Below, piece by piece: positions 10,770-18,538 of a DNA stretch of 37,699 nt. The position numbers and the translations under genes were made by a program. A model generated the notes under the pieces. It worked only from the letters and a program-made list of their open reading frames with translations. It had not been told where the DNA came from and ran no database searches. Source of the DNA: an uncultured Alteromonadales bacterium (GTDB taxonomy: Bacteria; Pseudomonadota; Gammaproteobacteria; Pseudomonadales; Cellvibrionaceae); the NCBI GenBank assembly GCA_937864365.1, contig CALMJT010000022.1, positions 1-37,699 on the forward strand, written 5' to 3'. How positions within the stretch are numbered: position 1 is the stretch's first letter; the number at the start of each line of letters is the position of its first letter.

Positions 10770-10966
10770 AAATACGGCTACAAGTAAGGGCTTTAGCAGC
10801 AAGCAAAAGCGCTCTAAACCAGCAACTTAGCATAACAAGGCCAGGCAACAGGAGCGCTAAAGCTAAGTTTGCTTTCTATTCGTTGCGCTGCCGCTCCACT
10901 ACATAAAAAAACAACTACGCTTCAGCGCCGGTGCTGGCGGCGATATAAACTTTCGCGGAGGGTACG

Positions 10967-11887
10967 ATGGCGATAAATCAAAAGGATATCAAGTTATTGT
11001 GGGGGCGATCTGGAAACCGTTGTTCCCAATGTAAAGTTGGTCTGACTCAAGACAAATCATCTGTAAGTGCATCTTTTACACTTGGGGAGCAGGCTCATAT
11101 AGTAGGTGAAAAAGAAAATGCAGCCAGAGGCAGAAGTTCGCTAACAACAGACGAAAGAAATAGTTACCATAATTTGATTTTACTTTGTCCTAATTGTCAT
11201 ACAGTAATTGATGAAAATGAAATCGACTGGTCTGTGGAACGATTGCATAAAATAAAGTCTGAACATGAGTTATGGGTTTCAGAAACCTTAAGTGAAACTG
11301 TGGATCATGTGAAATTAGCGAAGGATACAGCTGTGGCAGCAATTGTAGATGCGGCTGTTAATTTATGCGGGTTAGATGATTGGGATAGATTTTCCAGGGC
11401 TGCTTTATCTGTGTCTCCTAGTTGGAGTGGTAAGCTTATAGAAGATGTCGCAATATTTAGAAAGCGAATGATAGGCGCAATTTGGCCTACGGGGTTTGAA
11501 GAATTTCGGCGTGCTACATTAACACTTGCAATATATTTTCATAGAGCAAGTGAAAAATTTTTAGAGCATGCAGAAAGTGTGTCACAGGGACGTTGGCGTG
11601 TAGTTAAATTTTATAAGATTAGAGATCCAAACCCGAATTATCACGCCGATCTGGAAAGATACGAGATTTGGTTAGAAGAGTGCTATGAGTTGGTATATCT
11701 CACAGCAAAGGCGGCCAATTGGTTTAGTGATGTCGTTCGACGAGATATTAATCCATTGTTTTTTCTTGAGAAAGGCAGGTTTTTGGTAGAAGAAGGACCA
11801 TTTGAAGATTTTTCTATTCGAACTGGTGTATTGAGTTTTACCGATATTGAGAAAGAGGGTCTACCCAAGAAGGCGCTTAGCTCATAG
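10967..11887 (+). CDS. HNH endonuclease-domain protein
   Basis: 306 residues with a GGAGGG ribosome site. Residues 1-105 form a zinc-ribbon HNH nuclease domain: C19-x2-C22, the first catalytic His in EQAHIVG (H44), YHNLILLC (N69), and CPNCH (C74, C77, H78), followed by WSVERLHKIKSEHELWV, the helix that usually closes HNH domains. Residues 110-306 are a mostly helical region I do not recognise, rich in aromatic and charged residues. There is no secretion signal and no methyltransferase neighbour. Stand-alone HNH proteins of this kind occur in restriction and anti-phage islands and mobile elements; which of these applies is not shown by the sequence. Base composition is more AT-rich than fadH. 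Confidence 0.78.
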   Translation: MAINQKDIKLLWGRSGNRCSQCKVGLTQDKSSVSASFTLGEQAHIVGEKENAARGRSSLTTDERNSYHNLILLCPNCHTVIDENEIDWSVERLHKIKSEHELWVSETLSETVDHVKLAKDTAVAAIVDAAVNLCGLDDWDRFSRAALSVSPSWSGKLIEDVAIFRKRMIGAIWPTGFEEFRRATLTLAIYFHRASEKFLEHAESVSQGRWRVVKFYKIRDPNPNYHADLERYEIWLEECYELVYLTAKAANWFSDVVRRDINPLFFLEKGRFLVEEGPFEDFSIRTGVLSFTDIEKEGLPKKALSS

Positions 11888-11922
11888 CGATGTGCTTAAT
11901 CTAACCTACACTGCTACACTCA

Positions 11923-11962
11923 TTTTCACCCAAAAGATTCTGGGTGTGGAGGCCGGTGAAAA
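11923..11962 (+). terminator. Nested stem-loop after HNH gene
   Basis: TTTTCACC (11923-11930) pairs with GGTGAAAA (11955-11962), and CACCCA (11928-11933) with TGGGTG (11941-11946) as an alternative inner hairpin. It lies between the HNH stop and the toxin-antitoxin operon. It could end HNH transcription; there is no U-tract. Confidence 0.35.
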
Positions 11963-12007
11963 CAGCGTTAACGTCAACATAATCAAACATCTAAATATGA
12001 GGCGAAA

Positions 12008-12256
12008 ATGAAAATAAAGGAAAGTTCACTCCCGGCTGATGTATTGGGAAAAATAAAGAACCCAAATCCAATCGAGGGTGAGGATATTCTCATAGAAAGC
12101 GAAAGTGGTGAATTAATAGGCGTAATAATTCAGCCAAATGCATACAAATTTTTCCTAGAGAAAATTGAAGAAAAAGAAGATGAAATTGATAGTGCGCTGG
12201 ATGAAAAATATGATTCGGGTGCCAAAAGCTTAGATGATTTAATGGGAGAAAACTGA
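12008..12256 (+). CDS. Putative antitoxin, Phd/YefM-like C-terminal pattern
   Basis: 82 residues with a GAGG ribosome site. The segment ILIESESGELIGVIIQPNAYKFF resembles the strand-strand-helix of Phd/YefM antitoxins (a modification such as IxPxxY followed by a helix), and the C-terminus is long, acidic and probably unstructured until bound (EEKEDEIDSALDEKYDSG...DDLMGEN). It is first in a three-gene run ending in a RelE/ParE toxin, so the antitoxin call rests mainly on context. No DNA-binding HTH is visible. Moderate confidence. Confidence 0.6.
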   Translation: MKIKESSLPADVLGKIKNPNPIEGEDILIESESGELIGVIIQPNAYKFFLEKIEEKEDEIDSALDEKYDSGAKSLDDLMGEN

Positions 12257-12257
12257 G

Positions 12258-12404
12258 ATGAGCGATCAAAAGCTACGTAAGGAAACAGAAGAGGAAAAAG
12301 ATCGTCGTCTTAATCAAGATGCGACAATGGAAAAGCTAAAAACCCCTAAGCACAAAATTAAAGAGCTAAAAACATTGCAAGAGCTTCTTAAGGAAAAGTT
12401 GTAA
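12258..12404 (+). CDS. Small charged ORF between antitoxin and toxin
   Basis: 48 codons, starting MSDQKLRKETEEEKDRRL and ending LQELLKEKL. It starts one base past the upstream stop (TGAG ATG) and its stop overlaps the toxin start (TAATG), so the three genes are translationally coupled. It is very rich in Lys/Glu and likely helical. No family recognised. It may be a second antitoxin or a small accessory factor that stabilises the toxin-antitoxin complex; that is inference from the coupling. Confidence 0.65.
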   Translation: MSDQKLRKETEEEKDRRLNQDATMEKLKTPKHKIKELKTLQELLKEKL

Positions 12405-12658
12405 TGTACACGGTACGCTTCTCAAAAAAAGCTGAAAAGTCTCTAGCAAAAATAGACCCCGTTATGAGGCGGCGAGTTTTACAAAAAATGGAAAACCTAA
12501 CTACTAATCCTCGTGGCGGGCCAAATATCAAAACCATGCAGGGTTTTCATAATCGCTTCCGTTACAGAATCGGGGATTTTCGTGTTGTGTACGAGGTTAT
12601 CGATTTAGAGCTTGTAGTGTGGGTTTTGGAGGCAGACTGGCGCGGAAATATTTACTAA
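12404..12658 (+). CDS. RelE/ParE-superfamily toxin
   Basis: 84 residues. The pattern MYTVRFSKKAEKSLAKID, then FHNRFRYRIGDFRVVYEVID and the terminal strand LVVWVLEADWR matches RelE/ParE toxins: the N-terminal strand-helix, the basic RYRIGDFRVVYE sheet and the final strand are present. The Arg/Lys cluster (R51, R53, R55, R59 region) fits an mRNA-interferase or gyrase-poison role, which cannot be separated here. The start overlaps the preceding small ORF. It is a member of a three-gene toxin-antitoxin locus in an accessory block. Confidence 0.85.
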   Translation: MYTVRFSKKAEKSLAKIDPVMRRRVLQKMENLTTNPRGGPNIKTMQGFHNRFRYRIGDFRVVYEVIDLELVVWVLEADWRGNIY

Positions 12659-13026
12659 AACTGACAAATTTCTACATCTGGCACATGTTACTAGGCTCGT
12701 TTTCGTGTCTGTCACTGGCGCTCCATTTTACAAAAAAACTTTCTCTGCGATATTTGTAGGTGAGCAAAGCGTTACATTCAAAATGTAACCTACGGAGGGT
12801 ATTAAAATAACTTAAATACTTAAGGATATACTGATTTTAACTGGCGACATTGATCGGTATTTCGAAAAATCTCCAGTAAATTTGTAGAGAGCGAAAAGAG
12901 TATCTGATCGCGGAACACTTTTAAAGGTAGTTCATGGGGGTATTACAAAATACCTCAAGGTACTGTGCTCCCTGTAGGTCTAGCAATTGTAAAGGATAGA
13001 TATAATGCTCGGATAAAGGAGGCTAT
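12659..13026. other. Intergenic region with palindrome
   Basis: 368 bp, no gene. It contains GTTACATT (12771-12778) and AATGTAAC (12782-12789), a perfect 8-bp inverted repeat with a 3-nt loop, flanked by GTAGG (about 12756) and CCTAC, which would extend the structure past a bulge. It probably terminates or insulates the toxin-antitoxin operon; there is no U-tract on the plus strand. Confidence 0.45.
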
Positions 13027-13260
13027 ATGAAGCTAGAAATTTCTGAACAACATTTGATGCTTCTGGTTTCTGCATTGAATGATGCCATTACCTACAACGA
13101 AAAATTTCTGTCTAGCGAAACGATTAAAGATGTCTCAGATTACGAGGAGCATTTACTTTGTTTAGAAAACTGTCAAGGTTGGCTCGAAGAGGAGTATAAG
13201 AGAATCGCTTCGGGAAATAGTAATCTACTGCCTTATAGTAAGTTAGTAAGGGAGGCGTAA
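13027..13260 (+). CDS. Hypothetical protein
   Basis: 77 residues with a strong ribosome site (AAAGGAGG, spacing about 5). The sequence is acidic and probably helical (LMLLVSALNDAITYNEKFL, then a YEEHLLCLENCQGWLEEEYKRI segment with two close cysteines). No family recognised. It is the last gene of the plus-strand accessory block. Nothing shows its function. Confidence 0.6.
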   Translation: MKLEISEQHLMLLVSALNDAITYNEKFLSSETIKDVSDYEEHLLCLENCQGWLEEEYKRIASGNSNLLPYSKLVREA

Positions 13261-13664
13261 AAAAACCAAGTAGATCTACTTTTTTTTAGCTACGACTTCA
13301 CCTTCATTGTAATGTTTCACTTTAAGAACATGTCATCATCAGATCGGATATCGAAAAATATATAAATCACAGGTGCGTTCACCAAATGTAGAGCGTGTAT
13401 TATGATTGATTCCAGAGAAAAGCGTTTAGCAAATAAAGCTAGTACAACTCTGCAATTTAATTATTTTTTAAAAACAGTTTTTTTAGTTGGAATTAATTCT
13501 GGTCGATTTTTTAATTTAGTGAAATGAGTTTGATGGGCAGTGAGTATTAGAGCCAATATTTTGCTAGTGCTTACTCAAGAATGATATTCCTAAATAAAAA
13601 AGCCATTCTTTTAAGAATGGCTTTTTTGATACTGAATTTAGAACTGAATTTAGAAAAGTTTAGC
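13261..13664. other. Intergenic region between accessory block and DUF1329 gene
   Basis: 404 bp with no gene, apart from the bidirectional terminator at 13597-13626. Confidence 0.5.
13597..13626. terminator. Bidirectional rho-independent terminator
   Basis: AAAAAGCCATTCTT (13597-13610) and AAGAATGGCTTTTT (13613-13626) form a perfect 14-bp stem with a 2-base loop, with T/A runs on both sides. It ends the minus-strand DUF1329 gene 38 bp past its stop and also reads as a terminator for plus-strand transcripts. Confidence 0.85.
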
Positions 13665-15008
13665 TTATCGACCCTGACGGCGAATGGCTTGTGGGGTGAA
13701 GTCGCTAAATTTGAAGGTTTGGGTAAAGTCGTAGCCGGGGCCTTCTTCGTTGGTTAGGCTGCCCGCTAGGTAGCGGCCAGATTGAAGGTCATAGAGCATT
13801 TCACCGGTAAGTAACGGTACATCGACATCGCGGAATTGGAAGTGATGGGCTTCACCCACACGCCATAGTTCGCCGCGGCCATCGTAGTGATCGACAATGG
13901 CAACCTGCCAGCTGTCTTCATCAATAAAGAATACGCGTTTGGCGTAAATGTGGCGCTCGCCTTCTTTTAGGGTTGCTTCAACTTTCCACACGCGGTGTAA
14001 CTCGTAGCGTGTGTGGTCTGGGTTGATATGGCCCGGCTTTAATACGTCGTCGTACTTAAGCTCGCGGCTAGCAAGTTTGTAGCTGTTGTAGGGAATGTAC
14101 AGCTCTTGTTTACCGACCAGTTTCCAGTCGTAGCGATCGGGTGCGCCGTTGTAAAGGTCGGAGTTATCCGAGGTACGCTGGCCGTCACTGGCGGTTCCCG
14201 GTGCATCGTAGGCAACTTGTGGTGCGCGACGAACACGGCGTTGGCCGGAGTTGTAGGTCCAGGCTTGGCGTGGTTGGATGATCTGATTTAGGGTCTCGTG
14301 TACCAACAATATGTTACCGGTTAGGCGGGCCGGAGCGGTTACTTCCTGAACAAAATACAGCAAGATATTATCTTTATCTTCGGCACCGTCGGTATCGTTA
14401 AGGTACTGCGGGCGACTCAGTTTTTCGGTGATTTTTACCGCCGTGTAAGCGCCGTTCGATTTAACCGGTACCTGCGCAAACGAGCGCTCCAGCGCGCCGC
14501 CACGGTAGCGAGTTAAGTGGTTCCAAATAACTTCTAGGCCGTTTTCTGGAATCGGAAAGGGTACCGCTTCTACGTAATTAACAACGCCGTTTCCGTCTTC
14601 GCTTAACGTGGTGTTGGTCGCGTTAGCTTTGGCGGCGTCATAGACTTTTTGCGGCAGTTTTGAGGTGCGATGACTTGGGTATACCGGCAGCTTGTAGGTG
14701 TCGGGATATTTTTTAAACATCGCTAATTGGCCGGGCGATAAATTATCTTTGTATTGCTCGGCATTATTCGCATCAATGATAAACAATGGTTTCTCACTGG
14801 CAAATGGATCGGTGTAGCGATCGGCAGAGGTCTCTAAACCGCCGGTCCACGCGGGAATAGTTCCGGCGGCGTTACCAGCTTTCTCGGCGCCCACGGGTGT
14901 TAATGTGGTGCCAAGTTTTGCGGCGTTTTCTGCGGTTGTTGCGGCTTGCACAAGCGTGGATGCTAAAAATAAAGCAGCACCCAAGGCTATTTTTTTCGTT
15001 GTTATCAT
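13665..15008 (-). CDS. DUF1329 exported protein (LolA/LolB-fold-like)
   Basis: 447 residues. A signal peptide is clear (MITTKKIALGAALFLASTLVQA). The rest matches DUF1329 proteins: AEKAGNAAGTIPAWTGGL near the N-terminus, EVIWNHLTRYRGG, RRVRRAPQVAYDAPGT, YIPYNSYKL, KPGHINPDHTRYELHRVWKVEATLK, and IDEDSWQVAIVDHYDGRGELWRV. These are conserved motifs of the family, which is thought to adopt a LolA/LolB-like fold and to bind hydrophobic ligands in the periplasm. It follows the DUF1302 gene by 56 bp on the same strand, so they are one operon. Its probable role is passing a lipid-like molecule between envelope components; this is inferred. Confidence 0.88.
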   Translation of the reverse strand: MITTKKIALGAALFLASTLVQAATTAENAAKLGTTLTPVGAEKAGNAAGTIPAWTGGLETSADRYTDPFASEKPLFIIDANNAEQYKDNLSPGQLAMFKKYPDTYKLPVYPSHRTSKLPQKVYDAAKANATNTTLSEDGNGVVNYVEAVPFPIPENGLEVIWNHLTRYRGGALERSFAQVPVKSNGAYTAVKITEKLSRPQYLNDTDGAEDKDNILLYFVQEVTAPARLTGNILLVHETLNQIIQPRQAWTYNSGQRRVRRAPQVAYDAPGTASDGQRTSDNSDLYNGAPDRYDWKLVGKQELYIPYNSYKLASRELKYDDVLKPGHINPDHTRYELHRVWKVEATLKEGERHIYAKRVFFIDEDSWQVAIVDHYDGRGELWRVGEAHHFQFRDVDVPLLTGEMLYDLQSGRYLAGSLTNEEGPGYDFTQTFKFSDFTPQAIRRQGR

Positions 15009-15064
15009 AAATTTTTCTCCATCTCTAAATGCTCGATTTTGAAATTTCTTAAACTAAAACGTGT

Positions 15065-16981
15065 TTAGAAAGAAACCGACGCGCTCAGAGAAATAAAGTC
15101 GCGATCTTCCAGTGCGTTGAAATCGCCACCGGAATAATTGGTGTACGACATTTGAACCAAATATTTATTCAAATATTCTGCGCTTAAACTCAAGCCCAGT
15201 ACTTTTTCGTCTTCATTAAACGAAGCGCCCGGTTGAACCCCGTAACCTTCAAGACCATGACTGAAACTGATTTGCGGTGTTAGCGTTGCACCAAACAGGG
15301 CATTTGGGTATTCCAAGTTAGCGCGTACTACGTAGCCGTAGGTATCTTCGGTGACAAAACCATCGGTTTCGCCAGCGGCGTAACCAAACACACCGTTGCG
15401 ACCGTATTTAAGTGCATCGGCGCTTTCATCTAGATCGTTGATGTGCGTCCAGGCAACTTCACCCACCAAGGTTAAACGGCTGGCGCCGAGTACTTGATCA
15501 AAGAATTTTACGAAGCTGGTTTGCACCTGAGTTACATCGAACAAGTTGTAACCTTGCACAACATTGCCAGCACCACTTTGCGCAACTAGGCTATCGGCCG
15601 CAGCATTACCCGAACCGCCAGCGTATTGTTGCAAAATGGCCGCAACCAAAAGCGGGCCGTTGATTTGCAATGGTACGTCGCGCTTGTAACTGATCTCACC
15701 CGACCAAGCCAAATCACCCACATTGGTGTTAAAGCTTAAGCCGTACAACTCGATGTCTTCGGTGTAACTGGTGAAGTAGGTGGTATCAACCAGAGTACCA
15801 ATAGAGTTGATGGTTGCGGCGCGAGCTTGCTCTGGTGTTGGTGCGAATGGGTTGCCGCCTAAAGCGATAATGGTACCGGCGAAGGTATTCAAAAACGTAG
15901 CCGCATCGGTATTGGTATTCACCGCACTAATTACCGGTACGCGAGAATGATAATTTGCGTAATAGAAACCGAATTCGGTGTCGTTTAAATTCTCGGCAAA
16001 ATACCGGAACGAAACACCAAATTGACCACTGTCGCCGGGTTCACGACGGCCATTGCCGATGCTACGTCGAATCACCGGATCGTAACCCAGCGCAAATGCG
16101 GTAAAGCCTTGATTGAAATATTGCTGATCAGTTAACGGTAGAGTGATACGAATGCCATCACAGCCTTCGGCAACGAAATCGTTATTCGAGAAGTAGGTAC
16201 CACAACCGTCAATGGCGGTTTCTTCCCACTGGATTTGGTAAAAACCTTCAACGCTTAAATTGTCGGTTAAACCAAACGACGCAAATGCCATATTTAAAGG
16301 CAATAAGCCTTCTTTAATTTCCGCACCGGGTCGGCGGAAGGCATTTACATCAACAGGGTTAATAGAGTTAAGGCCGCCTTGAATAAAGGTACTTTCACCC
16401 CAGTTGATAACTTGGCGACCTACTCTTAAATCGAGCGGGCGGTTGCTAACTTCGTAAGAACCATACCAGTAGGCGTCGAGTAATTCAAAACCCGAAAAAC
16501 GCGAGAAACGATTGAAGTGGCCGTCGTTAAGTTCTTCATTGGGTGTGTAGCCATTTGCCGCATGGCCGTGCTCGCGAGAGCCGTTTTCAAGCTCGTTGTC
16601 GTACCAATATTTGGCGCGAACAAAAACGCCGACATTTTGGTAACTGAACTCTAGGTCGTGAACACCTCTGACAATTTCGGAGAAAGTTTCGCCTTTTTCG
16701 AAATTTTGAGTGCCGTCGTCATAGCTGCCGGAGCCAACTCCGGTGCCGCCATTTACCGCAGAAATCAATTGCGAATCAGGATCATCCAGTCGCCAGCTTG
16801 CACCGACCGAAATTTGTGAATCGAAGCGAGCTTCGATATTTCCGATATTAAATTCAAGCGCATTGGACTGCTGTGCATATAAAGCGCTGCCAATTAATAC
16901 TGGTAGAAGTCGGCGGGCAAGTGCCGGAGTGCGGATTTTGCTGCATTGCAAAAGTCCATTTTTTATTGCCATATCGTTCAC
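15065..16981 (-). CDS. DUF1302 outer-membrane beta-barrel protein
   Basis: 638 residues. After an N-terminal export signal (VLIGSALYAQQSNA, start possibly at the second Met, codon 4) comes a typical DUF1302 sequence: NIGNIEARFDSQISVGASWRL, the segment LRVGRQVINWGESTFIQGGLNSINPVDVNAFRRPGAE and alternating aromatic strands ending NALEDRDFISLSASVSF with a C-terminal Phe, the usual signal for insertion of an outer-membrane barrel. DUF1302 barrels are usually neighbours of DUF1329 proteins and sometimes MMPL transporters. Here the DUF1329 gene is immediately downstream and the AraC regulator is divergent. The substrate is unknown; a role in uptake or export of hydrophobic compounds is inference. 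Confidence 0.9.
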   Translation of the reverse strand: MNDMAIKNGLLQCSKIRTPALARRLLPVLIGSALYAQQSNALEFNIGNIEARFDSQISVGASWRLDDPDSQLISAVNGGTGVGSGSYDDGTQNFEKGETFSEIVRGVHDLEFSYQNVGVFVRAKYWYDNELENGSREHGHAANGYTPNEELNDGHFNRFSRFSGFELLDAYWYGSYEVSNRPLDLRVGRQVINWGESTFIQGGLNSINPVDVNAFRRPGAEIKEGLLPLNMAFASFGLTDNLSVEGFYQIQWEETAIDGCGTYFSNNDFVAEGCDGIRITLPLTDQQYFNQGFTAFALGYDPVIRRSIGNGRREPGDSGQFGVSFRYFAENLNDTEFGFYYANYHSRVPVISAVNTNTDAATFLNTFAGTIIALGGNPFAPTPEQARAATINSIGTLVDTTYFTSYTEDIELYGLSFNTNVGDLAWSGEISYKRDVPLQINGPLLVAAILQQYAGGSGNAAADSLVAQSGAGNVVQGYNLFDVTQVQTSFVKFFDQVLGASRLTLVGEVAWTHINDLDESADALKYGRNGVFGYAAGETDGFVTEDTYGYVVRANLEYPNALFGATLTPQISFSHGLEGYGVQPGASFNEDEKVLGLSLSAEYLNKYLVQMSYTNYSGGDFNALEDRDFISLSASVSF

Positions 16982-17302
16982 CTAAATTTTTATTGTTTTT
17001 GAAGGTGTTGACCGACCAGAACAGAAAGTAAGTCAATTTATCAAAAAACGCTGATTTTATAGACTTTTAAGGCGTATACTCAGGTCTTTCAATAGCATCT
17101 ATGATGTTTAGCCTGTGTACAAGTCTCAATGACATATGTCGCCAAGGTTACTAACAAAATAGCTCTTATATGTATTCAAAACCAGCATTGCAAGAAAAAA
17201 ATAAAAAACGCGAGCTATCACAATAAAAAAGTCTAGAAATTAATTTAATTATGCCGTACTTCTATATAGCAGCAAATCTGTTGATTAAAAGGTGAAAAAT
17301 TC
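16982..17302. promoter_or_regulatory. Divergent promoter region of DUF1302 and AraC genes
   Basis: 321 bp between two divergent genes. It contains GACATATGTC (17131-17140), a perfect 10-bp palindrome, and a TATACT box (17075-17080) on the plus strand. AraC proteins usually bind direct repeats, which I could not define here, so the palindrome is only a candidate regulatory site. Confidence 0.4.
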
Positions 17303-18367
17303 ATGGAACGCAAAATTACTGTGCCCGCGGGTTATGTTCGCCAATTACTGCAGCAAGTCCGGGATCAGGGGTTTAATGTTGATGAATTATTAAATTATGT
17401 TGGCATCGATTTAAAAGAAATTGACAGTAAAAAGGAATTTCCCGCTGAAAAGTTAGGGCGTTTATATCAAAGTATTTATTACATTGCCCAAGATGAATTT
17501 TTTGGTATGGCAAACGTCGGTAAAGTGCCTAATGGCACATTTCGTATGATGTGTCATTGCATTATTCACTGCGAAACATTAGCAAAAGCCATTTATCGAG
17601 CCAGTGATTTTCACGAAATTTGTCGTGGTGCAAAGGTAAAACCGTTGCTAACGCGTAAAGGTCGATACGCAAAAGTCAGTTTTACCACCACCGAAGGGTC
17701 TGAATACCCCATCGAAGAAATTTTTCACAACGAAAATCCCATAAAAATACGCACATCGTTATCTATGTGGCATCACTTTCTGTGTTGGCTCATTGGTAAA
17801 CGCTTAGAATTAAAAGCGGCTTATTTTTCGTTTTCAGAACCCGAAGACGTCAGCCAATATAAAACCTTATTTCAGTCGGAAGTAAAGTTCGATCAACACG
17901 ACAATGCCTTTGTATTTCCGGCCAGTTATTTAGATTATCCCGTGGTGCAAACGCCCGAGAGTTTGCGCTCGTTCCTAAAAACCGCGCCTTATCAATTGAT
18001 TGTAATGGTTGATGACGATGCCAGCTTAAAATCTCAAGTTATAGCGCTCATTGGTAAGGATTTTAGTCAAACGCTGCCCAGCGCCGAAGGGGTTGCCAAA
18101 CGTTTGCACATGTCGGTATCGACTTTACGCAGACGTTTGCTCGAAGAAGGTGAGTCTTACCAGCAAATTAAAGACGAATGTCGTAAGGTTGCGGCGCTGA
18201 ATTATATGAACTCACCGCAGCTTTCCATCAACGATGTGGCTAGCCTAATGGGTTTCGATGAGTCGTCGGCGTTTTTTCGGTCTTTCAAAAAATGGACGGG
18301 TATGACACCCGGTGAATACCGTCGCAGTGAAAACTATTGCCAGCATTTACCAGAGCGTAAACATTAA
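17303..18367 (+). CDS. AraC-family transcriptional regulator (Arabinose_bd-type N-terminus)
   Basis: 354 residues with an AAGGTG ribosome site. The N-terminal about 200 residues resemble the Arabinose_bd (PF12625) domain (VRQLLQQVRDQGFNVDELLNYVGID, EFFGMANVGKVPNGTFRMMCHCIIHCETL). The C-terminal about 100 residues contain two HTH motifs: AEGVAKRLHMSVSTLRRRLLEEGESYQQIKDECR and SINDVASLMGFDESSAFFRSFKKWTGMTPGEYRR, the AraC consensus. Regulators of this branch often sit next to DUF1302/DUF1329 and acyl-CoA metabolic genes. It lies between the divergent DUF1302/DUF1329 operon and the acyl-CoA dehydrogenase/ETF-QO operon and may regulate both. Confidence 0.9.
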   Translation: MERKITVPAGYVRQLLQQVRDQGFNVDELLNYVGIDLKEIDSKKEFPAEKLGRLYQSIYYIAQDEFFGMANVGKVPNGTFRMMCHCIIHCETLAKAIYRASDFHEICRGAKVKPLLTRKGRYAKVSFTTTEGSEYPIEEIFHNENPIKIRTSLSMWHHFLCWLIGKRLELKAAYFSFSEPEDVSQYKTLFQSEVKFDQHDNAFVFPASYLDYPVVQTPESLRSFLKTAPYQLIVMVDDDASLKSQVIALIGKDFSQTLPSAEGVAKRLHMSVSTLRRRLLEEGESYQQIKDECRKVAALNYMNSPQLSINDVASLMGFDESSAFFRSFKKWTGMTPGEYRRSENYCQHLPERKH

Positions 18368-18538
18368 CTAGACGCCTTATAAAATAAGGGTTAGAGTTTT
18401 TTGTGATGCTTTTTGTTAGCTAAACCGATGACTTTTGTTATTGTGTCTATTGCTAGGCTCTACCAATATTAAAAGCCTATAACTCTAATATCCAAAATAA
18501 TAACCATCGTGCATGCCTGCCGTTTATGGAGCTGAACC

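Noticed and set aside
11923-12007. Cassette recombination site between HNH gene and toxin-antitoxin locus
   Set aside because: GCGTTAAC near 11965 resembles a core site, but no matching opposite core or long imperfect arms could be found; called only a stem-loop.
17160-17173. 14-nt word TAGCTCTTATATGT also found at 30457-30470
   Set aside because: About two or three shared 14-mers are expected by chance in a 37.7-kb AT-rich window; no other conserved context.
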